DNA of 53,927 bases from a virus. Every line of letters begins with the position of its first letter. The first letter of the stretch is position 1. The stretch is from the IMG/VR virus record IMGVR_UViG_3300037585_001389, positions 1 through 53,927 of that record; one strand, 5' to 3'. The translations under genes were made by a program, and so were the position numbers. The notes under the pieces are model-generated. The model ran no database searches. It was not told the DNA's origin and worked only from the letters and a program-made list of their open reading frames with translations. Shown here piece after piece: positions 1 through 9,197 of this stretch.

Positions 1-155
1 ACAAAGCTTTTGATTACAGACATCTCGGAGCGCGACAGACAGACGCATACACTTTCAGAGGTCAAGTTGATGGAATGTTGATATATGACGATGAGTTAAC
101 AGGACCGGAAGTACTAAGAAATTACAAAGCTACAAAAGGTAGTCACAGAAACTAA
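1..155 (+). CDS. LamG-like (concanavalin-fold) structural protein, C-terminal end only
   Basis: This is the last 50 codons of a gene that begins left of the window; the frame is open from base 3 to the stop at 153-155. The visible tail has the pattern FRGQVDGMLIYDDELTGPEV followed by LRNYKATKG. That matches the usual end of laminin-G/concanavalin-like domains, where a 'G-x-[IV]-D-x-[VL]-x-[IV]-Y-[DN]' strand leads into a short helix ending '[EN]-Y-x-A-x-[KR]'. Such domains bind glycans or proteins and are common in phage tail and capsid-decoration proteins. Lying just upstream of the packaging genes, it is probably a virion protein. The length and the other domains cannot be seen. Confidence 0.6.
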   Translation, partial: KAFDYRHLGARQTDAYTFRGQVDGMLIYDDELTGPEVLRNYKATKGSHRN

Positions 156-160
156 ATAGA

Positions 161-529
161 ATGGCACATTACGAATTATATATATGCTTAAGGAAAGCGG
201 ATTACGAGTCTGCGGTACCTAGCGTGTTACAACCTAAACTTGGTTGGAATAACTACACGTACGAAGCAGATGGAGAGACTATAAAAACTACAACGGCTTA
301 TACGCCAACTTGGAAAGAAGCTGCGTTTAAAGGTAAACTAGGAGCTCCTAGAGAGAGTTTAGACGGAAACTTGATTATAGTTAAAGGAGAGTTTAGTTTA
401 CTTACAGGAGAATTATCAGCTATTATAGCTCTAGGTAACGGACTTACGTATCCGAATAACTCGGTGTTAACAAAGACAGAAGCACAAACATTAGTCTCAG
501 GTGAATTATTCTCTGAGGCAACAGAGTAA
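161..529 (+). CDS. hypothetical protein, 122 aa
   Basis: I do not recognise this protein. It starts with ATG five bases after the stop of the LamG-like gene and ends 27 bases before the next start, so it belongs to the same transcript. It has no signal peptide, membrane segment or obvious metal-binding motif. The composition is soluble and mixed, with a hydrophobic stretch (LSAIIALGNGL) near residues 85-96. Its place between a structural gene and the terminase block suggests a small virion or assembly protein, but that is inference from position only. Confidence 0.75.
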   Translation: MAHYELYICLRKADYESAVPSVLQPKLGWNNYTYEADGETIKTTTAYTPTWKEAAFKGKLGAPRESLDGNLIIVKGEFSLLTGELSAIIALGNGLTYPNNSVLTKTEAQTLVSGELFSEATE

Positions 530-556
530 ATAAAAACAATTTAATTTAATTTAATT

Positions 557-835
557 ATGGGTAAAAAGAAAAAAGAAAAAGTAATAGACTTGAAGCCAGA
601 GAAGATCTCTGACGATCAGCTAAAAAGTGTACAGAATGTTGTAAGCGCTATAAACAACCTGCACGCAGACATAGGAAAATTAGAAGCTCAAAAACATAAC
701 GTATTACACACGCTTGCTCAAGGTAACGACCAGCTTAATGCTATACAAGAAGAGATGCGTAAAGAATACGGAGACATTGATATCAATATCCAAGACGGAT
801 CTATTAGATACAAAGATGAGCCATCTGATTCGTAA
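557..835 (+). CDS. small coiled-coil protein, 92 aa
   Basis: The protein opens with a very lysine-rich run (MGKKKKEK). It continues as a mostly helical, heptad-like stretch from about residue 25 to 75 (repeated N/L/I/Q positions such as VVSAINNLHADIGKLEAQ), so a short coiled coil is likely. The leader in front of the ATG is an A/T-only repeat of 'taattt' without Shine-Dalgarno. The end overlaps the next gene by 20 bases. Function unknown; small coiled-coil proteins at this position are often assembly or accessory proteins. Confidence 0.75.
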   Translation: MGKKKKEKVIDLKPEKISDDQLKSVQNVVSAINNLHADIGKLEAQKHNVLHTLAQGNDQLNAIQEEMRKEYGDIDINIQDGSIRYKDEPSDS

Positions 836-1037
836 GATCACGATAGGTAAAGACTACAAGAATGACTCCATGCACTATGCTGTAGGGCAAGAAGTGTATG
901 GAGGTCATACTATTTGCGATATATTAGAGGAGGATGATAAGTACTCTATATATATCCGAAAGAATAAAGCGGTTATACCTTGGAAAGATTTTAACAAGAA
1001 CATGGCTATATCAGTTGAGTATAATCTTGAGTACTGA
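816..1037 (+). CDS. hypothetical protein, 73 aa
   Basis: The start at 816 (MSHLIRKITIGK) is chosen over an upstream in-frame ATG at 714. The earlier start would overlap the preceding gene by over 120 bases, and its extra residues look like out-of-frame translation. Another candidate is ATG 870 (MHYAVGQEVYGGH). The product is small and soluble with a beta-rich look (YAVGQEVYGGHTICDILEEDD), resembling the small regulatory-like or SH3-like proteins common in phages, but no family can be named. Its stop overlaps the start of the GroES-like gene by one base, so translational coupling is likely. Confidence 0.6.
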   Translation: MSHLIRKITIGKDYKNDSMHYAVGQEVYGGHTICDILEEDDKYSIYIRKNKAVIPWKDFNKNMAISVEYNLEY

Positions 1038-1633
1038 TGGATTCAGTCTACAACTATATTGTTGAGCCTCTAGGTGATAGGTATAACAATAGCACAAAAG
1101 TTGGAGACAAGGAGTTAATATTAAATACTGAGATATACAATCATCAGTATGTAAACAGAGAGGCGCGGATTTTATCTGTACCTCGAGCTGGAGCTCCTTT
1201 AAATCCTCGCGTGGGAGATATAGTTACTCTACACCATAACGTCTTCCGAAGATGGCATGACGTAAAAGGTAAAGAAAGAAATAGTAGATCCTTCCTTGAA
1301 GAAAGTAAGTATCTAGTAGCAAGAGATCAAATATACTTATATAAAAGAGAGGGTGGAGATTGGACTTGTCCTAAGGGATATTGTTTTGTTCAACCTCTTC
1401 AGTCTATAGATGAATTTGACACTGAAACAGAGAGACCTTTAATGGGTGTTGTCAGGTATACTGATGGCACAGTGGAAAAGGGTGATCTAATTGGATTTAG
1501 ACCTAGCAGTGAATTTGAATTTATCGTCGATAATCAGAAGCTATATAGAGTATTATCTAATTTTATTACAATCAAATATGAACATCAAGGAGACGAAGAA
1601 GAGTATAATCCAGGCTGGGCACAAAGCGGTTGA
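1037..1633 (+). CDS. GroES-like co-chaperonin
   Basis: This 198-residue protein resembles chaperonin-10 (GroES) and the phage T4 gp31-type co-chaperonins. The N-terminal part has a 'V-x-P-L-G-D-R' opening (residues 9-15). A variable loop follows, then a beta-rich core with 'G-D-I-V-T-L-H-H-N-V-F-R-R-W' around residues 59-72 and 'Y-L-V-A-R-D-Q-I-Y-L-Y' around 92-102, as in marine phage versions. GroES-type proteins cap the host GroEL ring. Phage versions help fold the major capsid protein, which fits the position just before the terminase-capsid block. At about twice GroES length, it has an added C-terminal beta domain (residues 110-198) of unknown role. The 3' end overlaps the next gene by 56 bases. 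Confidence 0.6.
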   Translation: MDSVYNYIVEPLGDRYNNSTKVGDKELILNTEIYNHQYVNREARILSVPRAGAPLNPRVGDIVTLHHNVFRRWHDVKGKERNSRSFLEESKYLVARDQIYLYKREGGDWTCPKGYCFVQPLQSIDEFDTETERPLMGVVRYTDGTVEKGDLIGFRPSSEFEFIVDNQKLYRVLSNFITIKYEHQGDEEEYNPGWAQSG

Positions 1634-1850
1634 AGAGTTAATCAAAGTAGCTAAAGAAGCTATCGTTGATTCCGGTGATGATATCACCGCGGACAGACTT
1701 AAGAACGCTGCTGCTACAAAAAAGCTTGCTATCTTCGATGCTTTTGAGATACTAAACAGAATCCAAGAAGAGGAGAATCTACTTGAAGGTCGAGAGATTG
1801 AAAAGAAAGAAAGCTCTTTCAAGGGTTTTGCTGAGACACGATCTAGGTAA
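1578..1850 (+). CDS. putative terminase small subunit (by position)
   Basis: The start at 1578 gives a 90-residue, mostly helical, charged protein beginning MNIKETKKSIIQAGHKAVEE. An in-frame ATG at 1491 lies deep in the preceding gene and its extension looks like noise. The helices (KAVEELIKVAKEAIV, then ADRLKNAAATKKLAIFDAFEILNRI) and the basic, disordered end would suit a DNA-recognising small terminase. The gene sits directly in front of the large terminase, sharing one base with it (TAATG). No diagnostic motif is visible, so the assignment rests on size, fold type and position. Confidence 0.5.
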   Translation: MNIKETKKSIIQAGHKAVEELIKVAKEAIVDSGDDITADRLKNAAATKKLAIFDAFEILNRIQEEENLLEGREIEKKESSFKGFAETRSR

Positions 1851-4063
1851 TGTACGAACAGACATTATTAAAAATAATAGAACCTATAAAGAAAACCACT
1901 TTAACTAGGTTAAACCGAGGTAAGAAGTGGAAGTATGGTTACGATAAAGATCACGATATCGTGGTATTGTCTAAGACTGGTGTTATAGGTGAAATATATG
2001 ATATACAGGGTTTTAAGGTGGCTCTACCTAAACCTACTAAGGTCTTTAAACACGAAGATAACAAGTGGGGCAAGATAGAGCAACCTAAGGAGTTGAGCCG
2101 TTTAAAAACTATATTCGACTGGAGAAACTATCCAGACGAGCAAAAAGAGAAGTGGCACGACTATATAGACGAAGAGTTCAGGCGTAGAGACGAAGGGTTT
2201 TGGTTTACTAATGACGGTAAACCGACATACATAACCGGTAGTCACTATATGTATCTTCAATGGAGTAAAATTGACGTGGGTGCACCAGACTTTAGAGAGG
2301 CCAATCGGCTGTTCTTTATATTCTGGGAAGCCTGCAAGGCAGATAAGAGATGCTATGGAATGTGCTACCTTAAGAACCGTCGTTCAGGTTTTTCTTTTAT
2401 GTCCTCTGCAGAAACAGTTAACTTAGCCACTATATCGAGTGATAGTAGATATGGGATCTTATCTAAGTCTGGTGCCGATGCGAAGAAAATGTTTACAGAT
2501 AAAGTGGTACCTATATCAATTAATTACCCTTTCTTCTTTAAACCTATACAGGATGGTATGGATCGTCCAAAATCTGAGTTGGCATATCGAGTACCTTCTA
2601 CTAAGTTTACTCGTAAGAAAATTCAGAGTAATGAGAAGCTAGAGGAACTCGCTGGTCTTGACACAACGATTGACTGGAAGAATACTGGGGATAACAGCTA
2701 TGACGGTGAAAAGCTAAGCCTGTTGGTTCATGATGAGAGTGGTAAGTGGGAGAGACCTGATAATATATTAAATAACTGGCGAGTAACAAAGACTTGCTTA
2801 AGACTTGGAAGTAGAATTGTAGGGAAATGCCTTATGGGTTCCACTTCAAATGCATTAGACAAAGGAGGTAGTAACTTTAAAAAATTATTCAATGACTCAG
2901 ATGTTTCTAGGCGAAACCGTAATGGACAAACAAAGTCTGGGCTTTATTCTCTCTTTATCCCAATGGAATGGAACTATGAGGGATTTATTGATGGATTCGG
3001 ACTTCCAGTCTTTGATAATCCATGTGATGGAGAACGATTGGGACCAGACGGTGAATTAATAGATATAGGTGTTATAGATAGTTGGGAGAACGAAGCGGAT
3101 GGTTTAAAAGATGATCCAGATGCTTTAAATGAATTCTACCGACAGTTTCCTAGAACTACGGAACATGCTTTCAGGGATGAGAGCAAAAATAGTATCTTTA
3201 ATTTAATGAAGATATACGAACAGATAGATTACAACGAAGGTAGTAGACATGCCGCTCATACTACTACTGGTAGTTTTGGATGGGTGAATGGTATTAAAGA
3301 TTCTAAAGTAATTTTTCATCCAGATCCAGGTGGAAGATTTAAAGTTAGTTGGGTTCCTCCAGCTCATCTACAGAACAAACAAATAATAAAAAATGGTATT
3401 AAGTTTCCAGCTAATGAACATATCGGAGCATTTGGATGTGATAGTTACGACATTAGCGGTACTGTTGATGGTAAGGGTTCTAAAGGATCGCTTCACGGAT
3501 TAACGAAGTTTTCTATGGAAGATGCTCCTTCGAGTACATTTTTCCTAGAGTATATAGCAAGACCCCAAACCGCAGAGATGTTTTTTGAAGACGTGTTAAT
3601 GGCATTGGTGTTTTACGGTATGCCGCTACTCGCAGAGAATAATAAACCTAGATTGTTGTATTATTTACGCCGAAGAGGTTATAGAGGATATAGTATGAAC
3701 AGACCAGATAAAATTTGGAAGAAGTTATCAACCGCTGAAAAAGAAGTGGGTGGTATACCGAACTCAAGTGAAGATATTAAACAGGCTCATGCCTCAGCCA
3801 TAGAGATGTACATACAACAGCACGTAGGACATCTAGGTGAAGGTAATTACGGTACCGTTTATTTTAACGAACTACTGAATGACTGGGCTAGGTTTGATAT
3901 AAATAAAAGAACTAAGCATGACGCTTCTATAAGTTCCGGGTTAGCTATTATGGCTTGCAATAGACATTTATACGCACCAAATGCTAAAGTCGAAAAGCAA
4001 CCACTAGGATTGAATATAGTGAAATATGATAATAAAGGATTTAACTCCCAGATAATAAAATAA
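1850..4063 (+). CDS. terL: terminase large subunit
   Basis: This 737-residue packaging motor cuts and pumps phage DNA into the prohead through the portal. The ATPase half shows a phage-type variant Walker A at K175-N-R-R-S-G-F-S182, a short arm 'GSHYMYLQWSKID' before it, and a Walker B ending in the acidic pair at L291-L-V-H-D295-E296. The nuclease half shows an RNase H-like first acidic strand at G-C-D531-S-Y-D534 and a late acidic position at H690-D691-A-S-I-S-S-G. Order and spacing fit the family, and the length is at the long end. It abuts the portal gene with one base between stop and start. The Walker A lacks the classical GKT/S, as in many phage terminases. Confidence 0.9.
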   Translation: MYEQTLLKIIEPIKKTTLTRLNRGKKWKYGYDKDHDIVVLSKTGVIGEIYDIQGFKVALPKPTKVFKHEDNKWGKIEQPKELSRLKTIFDWRNYPDEQKEKWHDYIDEEFRRRDEGFWFTNDGKPTYITGSHYMYLQWSKIDVGAPDFREANRLFFIFWEACKADKRCYGMCYLKNRRSGFSFMSSAETVNLATISSDSRYGILSKSGADAKKMFTDKVVPISINYPFFFKPIQDGMDRPKSELAYRVPSTKFTRKKIQSNEKLEELAGLDTTIDWKNTGDNSYDGEKLSLLVHDESGKWERPDNILNNWRVTKTCLRLGSRIVGKCLMGSTSNALDKGGSNFKKLFNDSDVSRRNRNGQTKSGLYSLFIPMEWNYEGFIDGFGLPVFDNPCDGERLGPDGELIDIGVIDSWENEADGLKDDPDALNEFYRQFPRTTEHAFRDESKNSIFNLMKIYEQIDYNEGSRHAAHTTTGSFGWVNGIKDSKVIFHPDPGGRFKVSWVPPAHLQNKQIIKNGIKFPANEHIGAFGCDSYDISGTVDGKGSKGSLHGLTKFSMEDAPSSTFFLEYIARPQTAEMFFEDVLMALVFYGMPLLAENNKPRLLYYLRRRGYRGYSMNRPDKIWKKLSTAEKEVGGIPNSSEDIKQAHASAIEMYIQQHVGHLGEGNYGTVYFNELLNDWARFDINKRTKHDASISSGLAIMACNRHLYAPNAKVEKQPLGLNIVKYDNKGFNSQIIK

Positions 4064-4064
4064 C

Positions 4065-6437
4065 ATGGCTGAGTCAGTATATGTAAATTTCCCTTCTCAA
4101 GCGGTTCCTGACCTAGAGAAAATGAGTCACGAGTACGGGCTCAAGGTGGCTAGGGCTATCGAGCAAGAGTGGTTTAAAGATTCTCACAGTAATAGATATA
4201 ACGTAACACAACAAAAGTTTCACAACTTAAGGCTGTATGCTAGAGGAGAGCAGTCTATACAGAAATACAAAGATGAATTATCTATTAACGGTGATTTGTC
4301 TTACCTTAACTTAGACTGGAAACCTGTACCTATTATACCTAAGTTTGTAGACATAGTGGTTAACGGTATGTCTGAAAGAATGTTCAACGTTAAAGCTTAT
4401 TCACAAGATCAATTCGGCGTGAGTAAGAGAACAGAGTATATGGAATCTCTTATGAGAGATATGGATGCTAAGGTTTACAATGACCAGGCAGCGGAGATGT
4501 TTAATGTTGACTTATATGAGAACAAAAAAGAAGAGTTACCAGATACGCAGGAAGAGTTGGATCTGCATATGCAGCTTAATTACAAGCAAGCCGTTGAGAT
4601 AGCCGAGGAGCAAGCTATAAACGTTTTACTTGAAGGAAATAAGTATGATCTAACTAGACGTAGGTTACTATATGATTTAACGGTGTTAGGTATTGGGTGT
4701 GTTAAAACTGGGTTTAACTGGAGTGATGGTGCTACCGTTGAGTATGTTGATCCCGCTAATATAGTTTACTCGCACACTGAATCTCCGTACTTTGACGACA
4801 TATACTATATAGGAGAAGTAAAAACTATACCTATAAATGAGTTGGCTAGAGAGTTTGATCACTTAACAGAATCAGATTTAGAGGACATACATAATAGCTC
4901 TAGCAGGATGTCATCTAGAGGTAGGCGTATACAGGGTATGGATAAAAACAAAGTGCAAGTGTTGTACTTTAATTACAGAACCCATACTAACGATGTCTAC
5001 AAGATAAAGGAGACTGGTAGTGGAGGAGACAAAGCTATAGAAAAGACTGACGCGTTTAACCCACCTGTAGATAAAGAAGGTGGTTACAGTAGGTTGCAGA
5101 GGTCTGTGGAGTGTGTTTTTGAAGGCGCCATGATTCTTGGTACAGATAAGCTTATAAAGTGGAACAAAGCTGAGAATATGATGCGCAGTAAATCTGACTT
5201 TAACAAAGTTAAGATGAACTACTCTTTAGTAGCGCCACGTATGTATGAGGGTCGTATAGAGTCTATCGTGAGTAGAATTACTGGGTTTGCTGATACTATT
5301 CAGTTAACGCATCTTAAGTTGCAGCAGGTTATGTCACGCATGGTACCCGATGGAGTGTACCTTGACGCTGATGGGCTTGCTGAAGTAGATTTAGGTAACG
5401 GCACAAACTATAACCCTCAAGAAGCGCTTAACATGTTCTTCCAAACTGGTAGTGTTATAGGTAGATCTTTCACTAGTGATGGCGACCAAAACCCTGGTAA
5501 AATCCCTATTCAACAGATATCTAATGGAGCTGGACAGAATAAAATTGGTAGTTTAATACAAACGTATAACTACTATTTACAGATGATTCGTGATGTAACC
5601 GGATTAAATGAAGCTAGAGACGGTAGTATGCCAGATCCTAAGTCTTTGGTTGGAGTACAGAAATTAGCTGCTGCTAACTCTAACGTAGCCACGAGGCACG
5701 TGTTACTTGGGTCTATGTTCTTAACAGCGGAGGTAGCTGAAGCTTTATCTTTAAGGATATCTGATATATTAGAGTACTCACCTACAGCTGATGCTTTTGT
5801 TCAGGCTATAGGAGCACACAACGTAGCAACTCTTAAAGAGATGTCTGAGTTACACTTATACGATTTCGGTATATTCATAGAGTTAGAACCAGACGAAGAG
5901 GAGAAGCAGCTATTAGAAAATAATATACAGACAGCTTTAGCTCAACAGTTAATAGATTTAGATGACGCTATAGATATTAGGGAGGTTAAGAATTTAAAAC
6001 TCGCTAATCAGCTGTTGAAGATTAAACGTAGAAAAAAACAGGAACGCGATCAAAAACTCCAGCAAGACAACATGCAAGCCCAAGCGCAGGCTAATGCGCA
6101 AGCTCAACAAGCCGCAGCTAATGCTGAGATACAAAAAAATCAGGCAAAAGCTCAAACGGACTCGCAATTAGAACAATTAAAGGGTCAGACTAAGCTTACG
6201 CACCTACAAGAGGAGGTGAGACTCAAGAAAGAGCTTATGCAATTTGAGTTCGAGCTTAACCAACAGTTGAGATCTCAAGAGCGTCAATCGACGGAAAAGG
6301 TAGAGGGTATGAAAGAGCAGGGTAAAGATAGGCGAGAAAATATGAAACAAACGAGTAAAAAGTTTGAGTCTTCAGGTAATGATATACTAGGAGGCGGAAT
6401 GGGTTTAAATAGATTTAACCCACAAGTTGGTAATTAA
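4065..6437 (+). CDS. portal protein
   Basis: At 790 residues this has the size and place of a large podovirus-type portal, the dodecameric ring at the capsid vertex through which DNA passes. The first 550 residues are mixed alpha/beta with the features expected of a wing and stem. These include an early stretch about a protein 'VDIVVNGMSERMF' and a long helical segment starting 'ARMYEGRIESIVSRITGF'. From about residue 640 to 760 it becomes a Gln/Ala-rich coiled coil (QAQANAQAQQAAANAEIQ), likely a barrel or crown extension. It lies between the large terminase and the scaffold, the standard order. Identification rests on position, length and composition rather than on a catalytic motif. Confidence 0.85.
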   Translation: MAESVYVNFPSQAVPDLEKMSHEYGLKVARAIEQEWFKDSHSNRYNVTQQKFHNLRLYARGEQSIQKYKDELSINGDLSYLNLDWKPVPIIPKFVDIVVNGMSERMFNVKAYSQDQFGVSKRTEYMESLMRDMDAKVYNDQAAEMFNVDLYENKKEELPDTQEELDLHMQLNYKQAVEIAEEQAINVLLEGNKYDLTRRRLLYDLTVLGIGCVKTGFNWSDGATVEYVDPANIVYSHTESPYFDDIYYIGEVKTIPINELAREFDHLTESDLEDIHNSSSRMSSRGRRIQGMDKNKVQVLYFNYRTHTNDVYKIKETGSGGDKAIEKTDAFNPPVDKEGGYSRLQRSVECVFEGAMILGTDKLIKWNKAENMMRSKSDFNKVKMNYSLVAPRMYEGRIESIVSRITGFADTIQLTHLKLQQVMSRMVPDGVYLDADGLAEVDLGNGTNYNPQEALNMFFQTGSVIGRSFTSDGDQNPGKIPIQQISNGAGQNKIGSLIQTYNYYLQMIRDVTGLNEARDGSMPDPKSLVGVQKLAAANSNVATRHVLLGSMFLTAEVAEALSLRISDILEYSPTADAFVQAIGAHNVATLKEMSELHLYDFGIFIELEPDEEEKQLLENNIQTALAQQLIDLDDAIDIREVKNLKLANQLLKIKRRKKQERDQKLQQDNMQAQAQANAQAQQAAANAEIQKNQAKAQTDSQLEQLKGQTKLTHLQEEVRLKKELMQFEFELNQQLRSQERQSTEKVEGMKEQGKDRRENMKQTSKKFESSGNDILGGGMGLNRFNPQVGN

Positions 6438-6451
6438 TTATATAATATATT

Positions 6452-7600
6452 ATGGAAGAAGTAAAAAATGAAGAGGTAACCGAAGAGGTTACTCAAGAAG
6501 AGCCTCAGGTAGAGACCGTAGAAGAACAAGCCCCAGAGCTTGATCTAGAAAAATTTGAAAGCAAAGATGACCCAGATGTCATTAAAGTAGATTTAAGTAA
6601 ACCGCAAGAACCAGTAGATGAAGTTGAGACCAATGTCGAAGAAGCAGTTGAAGAAGTTACACAAGAAGAGGACGTCGATAACGAAGCGCCCGCACTTGAG
6701 GAAGTAACAGGCGAAGAGGTAGTAACGGAGGAAGAGGTTATAGAAGCCCTTGACGCTAATGAAGAGTCAGGTAAAGCTATACCTGAAAACGTTCAGAAGC
6801 TACTAGACTTTATGGATGAAACCGGTGGTGATCTTCAAGATTACGTAAACCTCAATCGCAATGTCGAGGATTTAGATAATCAAGAAGCTTTGCGAGAGTA
6901 CTACAAAAGAACTAAACCTCATCTAAACTCAGAGGAGATTGACTTCCTTATGGAAGATAGCTTCTCGTTCGACGAGGATGTGGATGATGAAAGAGATATT
7001 AAGAGAAAAAAATTGGCCCTCAAAGAGCAAGTTGCCGAGGCCAAGACCTACTTAGACGGGCAAAAGTCTAAATACTACGAAGACATTAAAGCTGGAAGCA
7101 AACTCACAAGTGAGCAGCAGAAAGCAATTGATTTCTTCAATCGATACAATAAAGAGTCAGAGCAGACGCAAAAAGTAGCTCAACAACAGAAGTCTAGATT
7201 TAACAAGAAGACCGAGCAGGTTTTCAATGACAAGTTCAAAGGTTTTGAATACAATGTCGGAGATAAAAAATTTAGGTATAATGTTAAGGATGCAGGCCAA
7301 GTAAAGGAAACTCAAAGCGACATAAATAACTTTATCAAAAAGTTTTTGAATGAAGATAATACAATGTCAGATGCTAAAGGTTACCATAAGAGTTTGTACA
7401 CAGCTATGAATGCGGACGCAGTTGCTAATCACTTTTACGAACAAGGCAAGGCAGACGCACTGAAAGACAGTGTAGCCAAAGCTAAGAATATCAATACGAC
7501 AGCTAGATCCACTCAAGGTGAAATGCAAGGTGGTATGAAGGTAAGGGTGCTAGGTGATGATTCTGCTTCTTTTAAGTTCAAATTAAAAAATAAAAAATAA
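6452..7600 (+). CDS. capsid scaffolding protein
   Basis: This 382-residue protein has a strongly acidic first third, with 'EEVTEEVTQEE'-type repeats through residue 105. A helical middle and a basic C-terminal end (SFKFKLKNKK) follow. That polarity is typical of phage scaffolds, where the basic end docks on the capsid protein. The middle contains 'LLDFMDETGGDLQDYVNLNR' and 'EALREYYKRTKPHLNSEEID', patterns seen in scaffold-like proteins of marine phages. It lies between portal and major capsid genes. The leader before the ATG is A/T-only. No protease domain is visible. Confidence 0.75.
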   Translation: MEEVKNEEVTEEVTQEEPQVETVEEQAPELDLEKFESKDDPDVIKVDLSKPQEPVDEVETNVEEAVEEVTQEEDVDNEAPALEEVTGEEVVTEEEVIEALDANEESGKAIPENVQKLLDFMDETGGDLQDYVNLNRNVEDLDNQEALREYYKRTKPHLNSEEIDFLMEDSFSFDEDVDDERDIKRKKLALKEQVAEAKTYLDGQKSKYYEDIKAGSKLTSEQQKAIDFFNRYNKESEQTQKVAQQQKSRFNKKTEQVFNDKFKGFEYNVGDKKFRYNVKDAGQVKETQSDINNFIKKFLNEDNTMSDAKGYHKSLYTAMNADAVANHFYEQGKADALKDSVAKAKNINTTARSTQGEMQGGMKVRVLGDDSASFKFKLKNKK

Positions 7601-7620
7601 CAATTTAAAGAAAATTAAAA
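7601..7620 (+). promoter_or_regulatory. A-rich Shine-Dalgarno-less leader of the capsid gene
   Basis: The 20 bases between the scaffold stop and the capsid ATG are almost only A and T (caatttaaagaaaattaaaa) and contain no AGGAGG-like site. Bacteroidota are known to initiate efficiently from A-rich leaders without Shine-Dalgarno pairing. Since this gene should be the most heavily translated in the window, this is likely a strong native leader for that host group. Confidence 0.5.
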
Positions 7621-9126
7621 ATGGCAATTTCAAATCCAGGTCCCGGACACTCCGGAACCGCAGGTAGTTTAAATAGCGTGCCAGCTTCACAGAAAGCAAC
7701 GCTAGCATCAAACTACGTCGATTTCACGAGCTCCGATACTGAAGGTTGGGCTCAACAATACCTACCAGACCTTATGGAAAAGGAGGCTGAAGTGTTCGGT
7801 AACAGGACAATTTCAGGATTTCTTGCACAAGTAGGGGCTGAAGAAGCTATGGCTTCCGATGCAGTTATTTGGTCTGAACAAGGTAGGTTACACTTATCAT
7901 ATACTGGTCTTTATGATGAAAACGCTAACACTTTCGTTGTCCAAGATGATATTGATGGGAACGAGATGGATGGTTCTAATGATTTACATGGAATAAGAAT
8001 CAACGACATGGTCGTGATAGCTACTGCTCAAGGAACTATCAAATGTTTTGTTTCAGCCGTATCTAATCAAACTTGTACTGTGTTACCTTATGAGCGAGCT
8101 ACCGCAGATGCTGCTTCCGCATTCACTGATGGATCAGGTGCTACTGTTGGTACAATATTAGTTATTGGTTCTGAATACGGTAAAGGTAAGAATGGTCAAG
8201 GCGGTACCGCATCTTCGACTGATGGTTACGGTAATGTTAAACCAACTCACACTTCATTTAGCAATAAGCCAATTATCATAAAAGATTACTTTGAGGTTTC
8301 AGGATCTGATGCTTCAGCGGTTGGTTGGGTTGAGATCTCTGGTGAAGAGGGTCAAAACGGTTACCTATGGTATCTAAAAGCTGAAGGCGATACTCGCGCT
8401 CGTTTTTCTGATTACTTAGAAATGACTATGCTCGAGGCTGTTAAGGGCGTTGCGAGCGCTTCTACAGCAGACGGCTCTATTAACGGTGCTGCTAATGACT
8501 TTGGTACAGAAGGTTTATTCGCTGCTATTGAGACACGTGGTAATATTACTACTGGTGTAACTGGTGTTAACGCTGCTACTGACCTAGCTGAGTTTGATGC
8601 TATTCTAGCAGAGTTTGACTCTCAAGGCGCTATTGAAGAAAACATGATGTTCGTAAATCGCGCGACTAGTTTAGCTATCGACGATATGCTTGCGTCTATG
8701 AATTCTTATGGTGCTGGTGGTACTTCTTACGGAGTATTTGATAACTCTGAAGACATGGCTTTAAACCTAGGATTCTCAGGATTCCGTCGTGGATCTTACG
8801 ATTTCTACAAGTCAGACTTCCGTTACTTAAACGATAAGGCAACTCGTGGGTCTATTAATTCTCGTGACGCCGTGACGCCAATTAGAGGTGTTATTATCCC
8901 AGCGGGTACATCTACTGTATACGATCAGCAGTTAGGTAAGAACCTCAAGCGTCCTTTCCTACATGTTCGTTACAGGGCTTCACAAACAGAGTCACGCAAA
9001 CTTAAGACATGGGTTACTGGTTCGGTTGGAGCTACTACCTCTGATCTTGATGCAATGCAGGTACATTATCTGTCTGAGCGTTGTTTGATTACTCAAGGGG
9101 CTAACAACTTCATGTTAATGAAGTAA
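7621..9126 (+). CDS. major capsid protein
   Basis: The 501-residue product follows portal and scaffold in the standard order and is followed by an intrinsic terminator, as expected for the most abundant protein. It starts MAISNPGPGHSGTAGSLN. An N-terminal arm comes first, then a long helix-like stretch (YLPDLMEKEAEVFGNRTI) and a beta-rich body with many Gly, Ser and Thr. Segments such as 'WVEISGEEGQNGYLWYLKAEG' and 'EENMMFVNRATSLAIDDML' fit an HK97-type fold of the kind found in large-capsid podoviruses. The assignment relies on gene order, length and composition. Codon use looks more GC-balanced than in the flanking genes, consistent with high expression. Confidence 0.85.
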   Translation: MAISNPGPGHSGTAGSLNSVPASQKATLASNYVDFTSSDTEGWAQQYLPDLMEKEAEVFGNRTISGFLAQVGAEEAMASDAVIWSEQGRLHLSYTGLYDENANTFVVQDDIDGNEMDGSNDLHGIRINDMVVIATAQGTIKCFVSAVSNQTCTVLPYERATADAASAFTDGSGATVGTILVIGSEYGKGKNGQGGTASSTDGYGNVKPTHTSFSNKPIIIKDYFEVSGSDASAVGWVEISGEEGQNGYLWYLKAEGDTRARFSDYLEMTMLEAVKGVASASTADGSINGAANDFGTEGLFAAIETRGNITTGVTGVNAATDLAEFDAILAEFDSQGAIEENMMFVNRATSLAIDDMLASMNSYGAGGTSYGVFDNSEDMALNLGFSGFRRGSYDFYKSDFRYLNDKATRGSINSRDAVTPIRGVIIPAGTSTVYDQQLGKNLKRPFLHVRYRASQTESRKLKTWVTGSVGATTSDLDAMQVHYLSERCLITQGANNFMLMK

Positions 9127-9140
9127 GATTATATTTGGTG

Positions 9141-9185
9141 AAACTACCCTGCCTTCGGGTGGGGTAGTTTTATATTAATTTTTTA
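9141..9185 (+). terminator. intrinsic terminator with UUCG tetraloop after the capsid gene
   Basis: Bases 9141-9170 form a 13-pair hairpin: aaactaccc pairs with gggtagttt, then two G-U wobbles and two G-C pairs close a TTCG tetraloop. A T-rich tract (TTTTATATTAATTTTTTATT) follows directly. This is a strong rho-independent terminator pattern. Because essential structural genes continue on the same strand, it probably works as a partial terminator or 3'-end stabiliser that gives capsid mRNA in excess. Confidence 0.85.
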
Positions 9186-9197
9186 TTATATTATATT

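Noticed and set aside
714-815. Upstream in-frame start extending the 816-1037 gene
   Set aside because: It would overlap the preceding gene by over 120 bases and adds residues that look like out-of-frame translation.
9130-9137. TATATTTG, an exact match to the Bacteroidota -7 promoter motif
   Set aside because: It directly precedes the capsid-gene terminator hairpin and has no TTTG at the -33 distance; a chance match in A/T-rich DNA is more likely.
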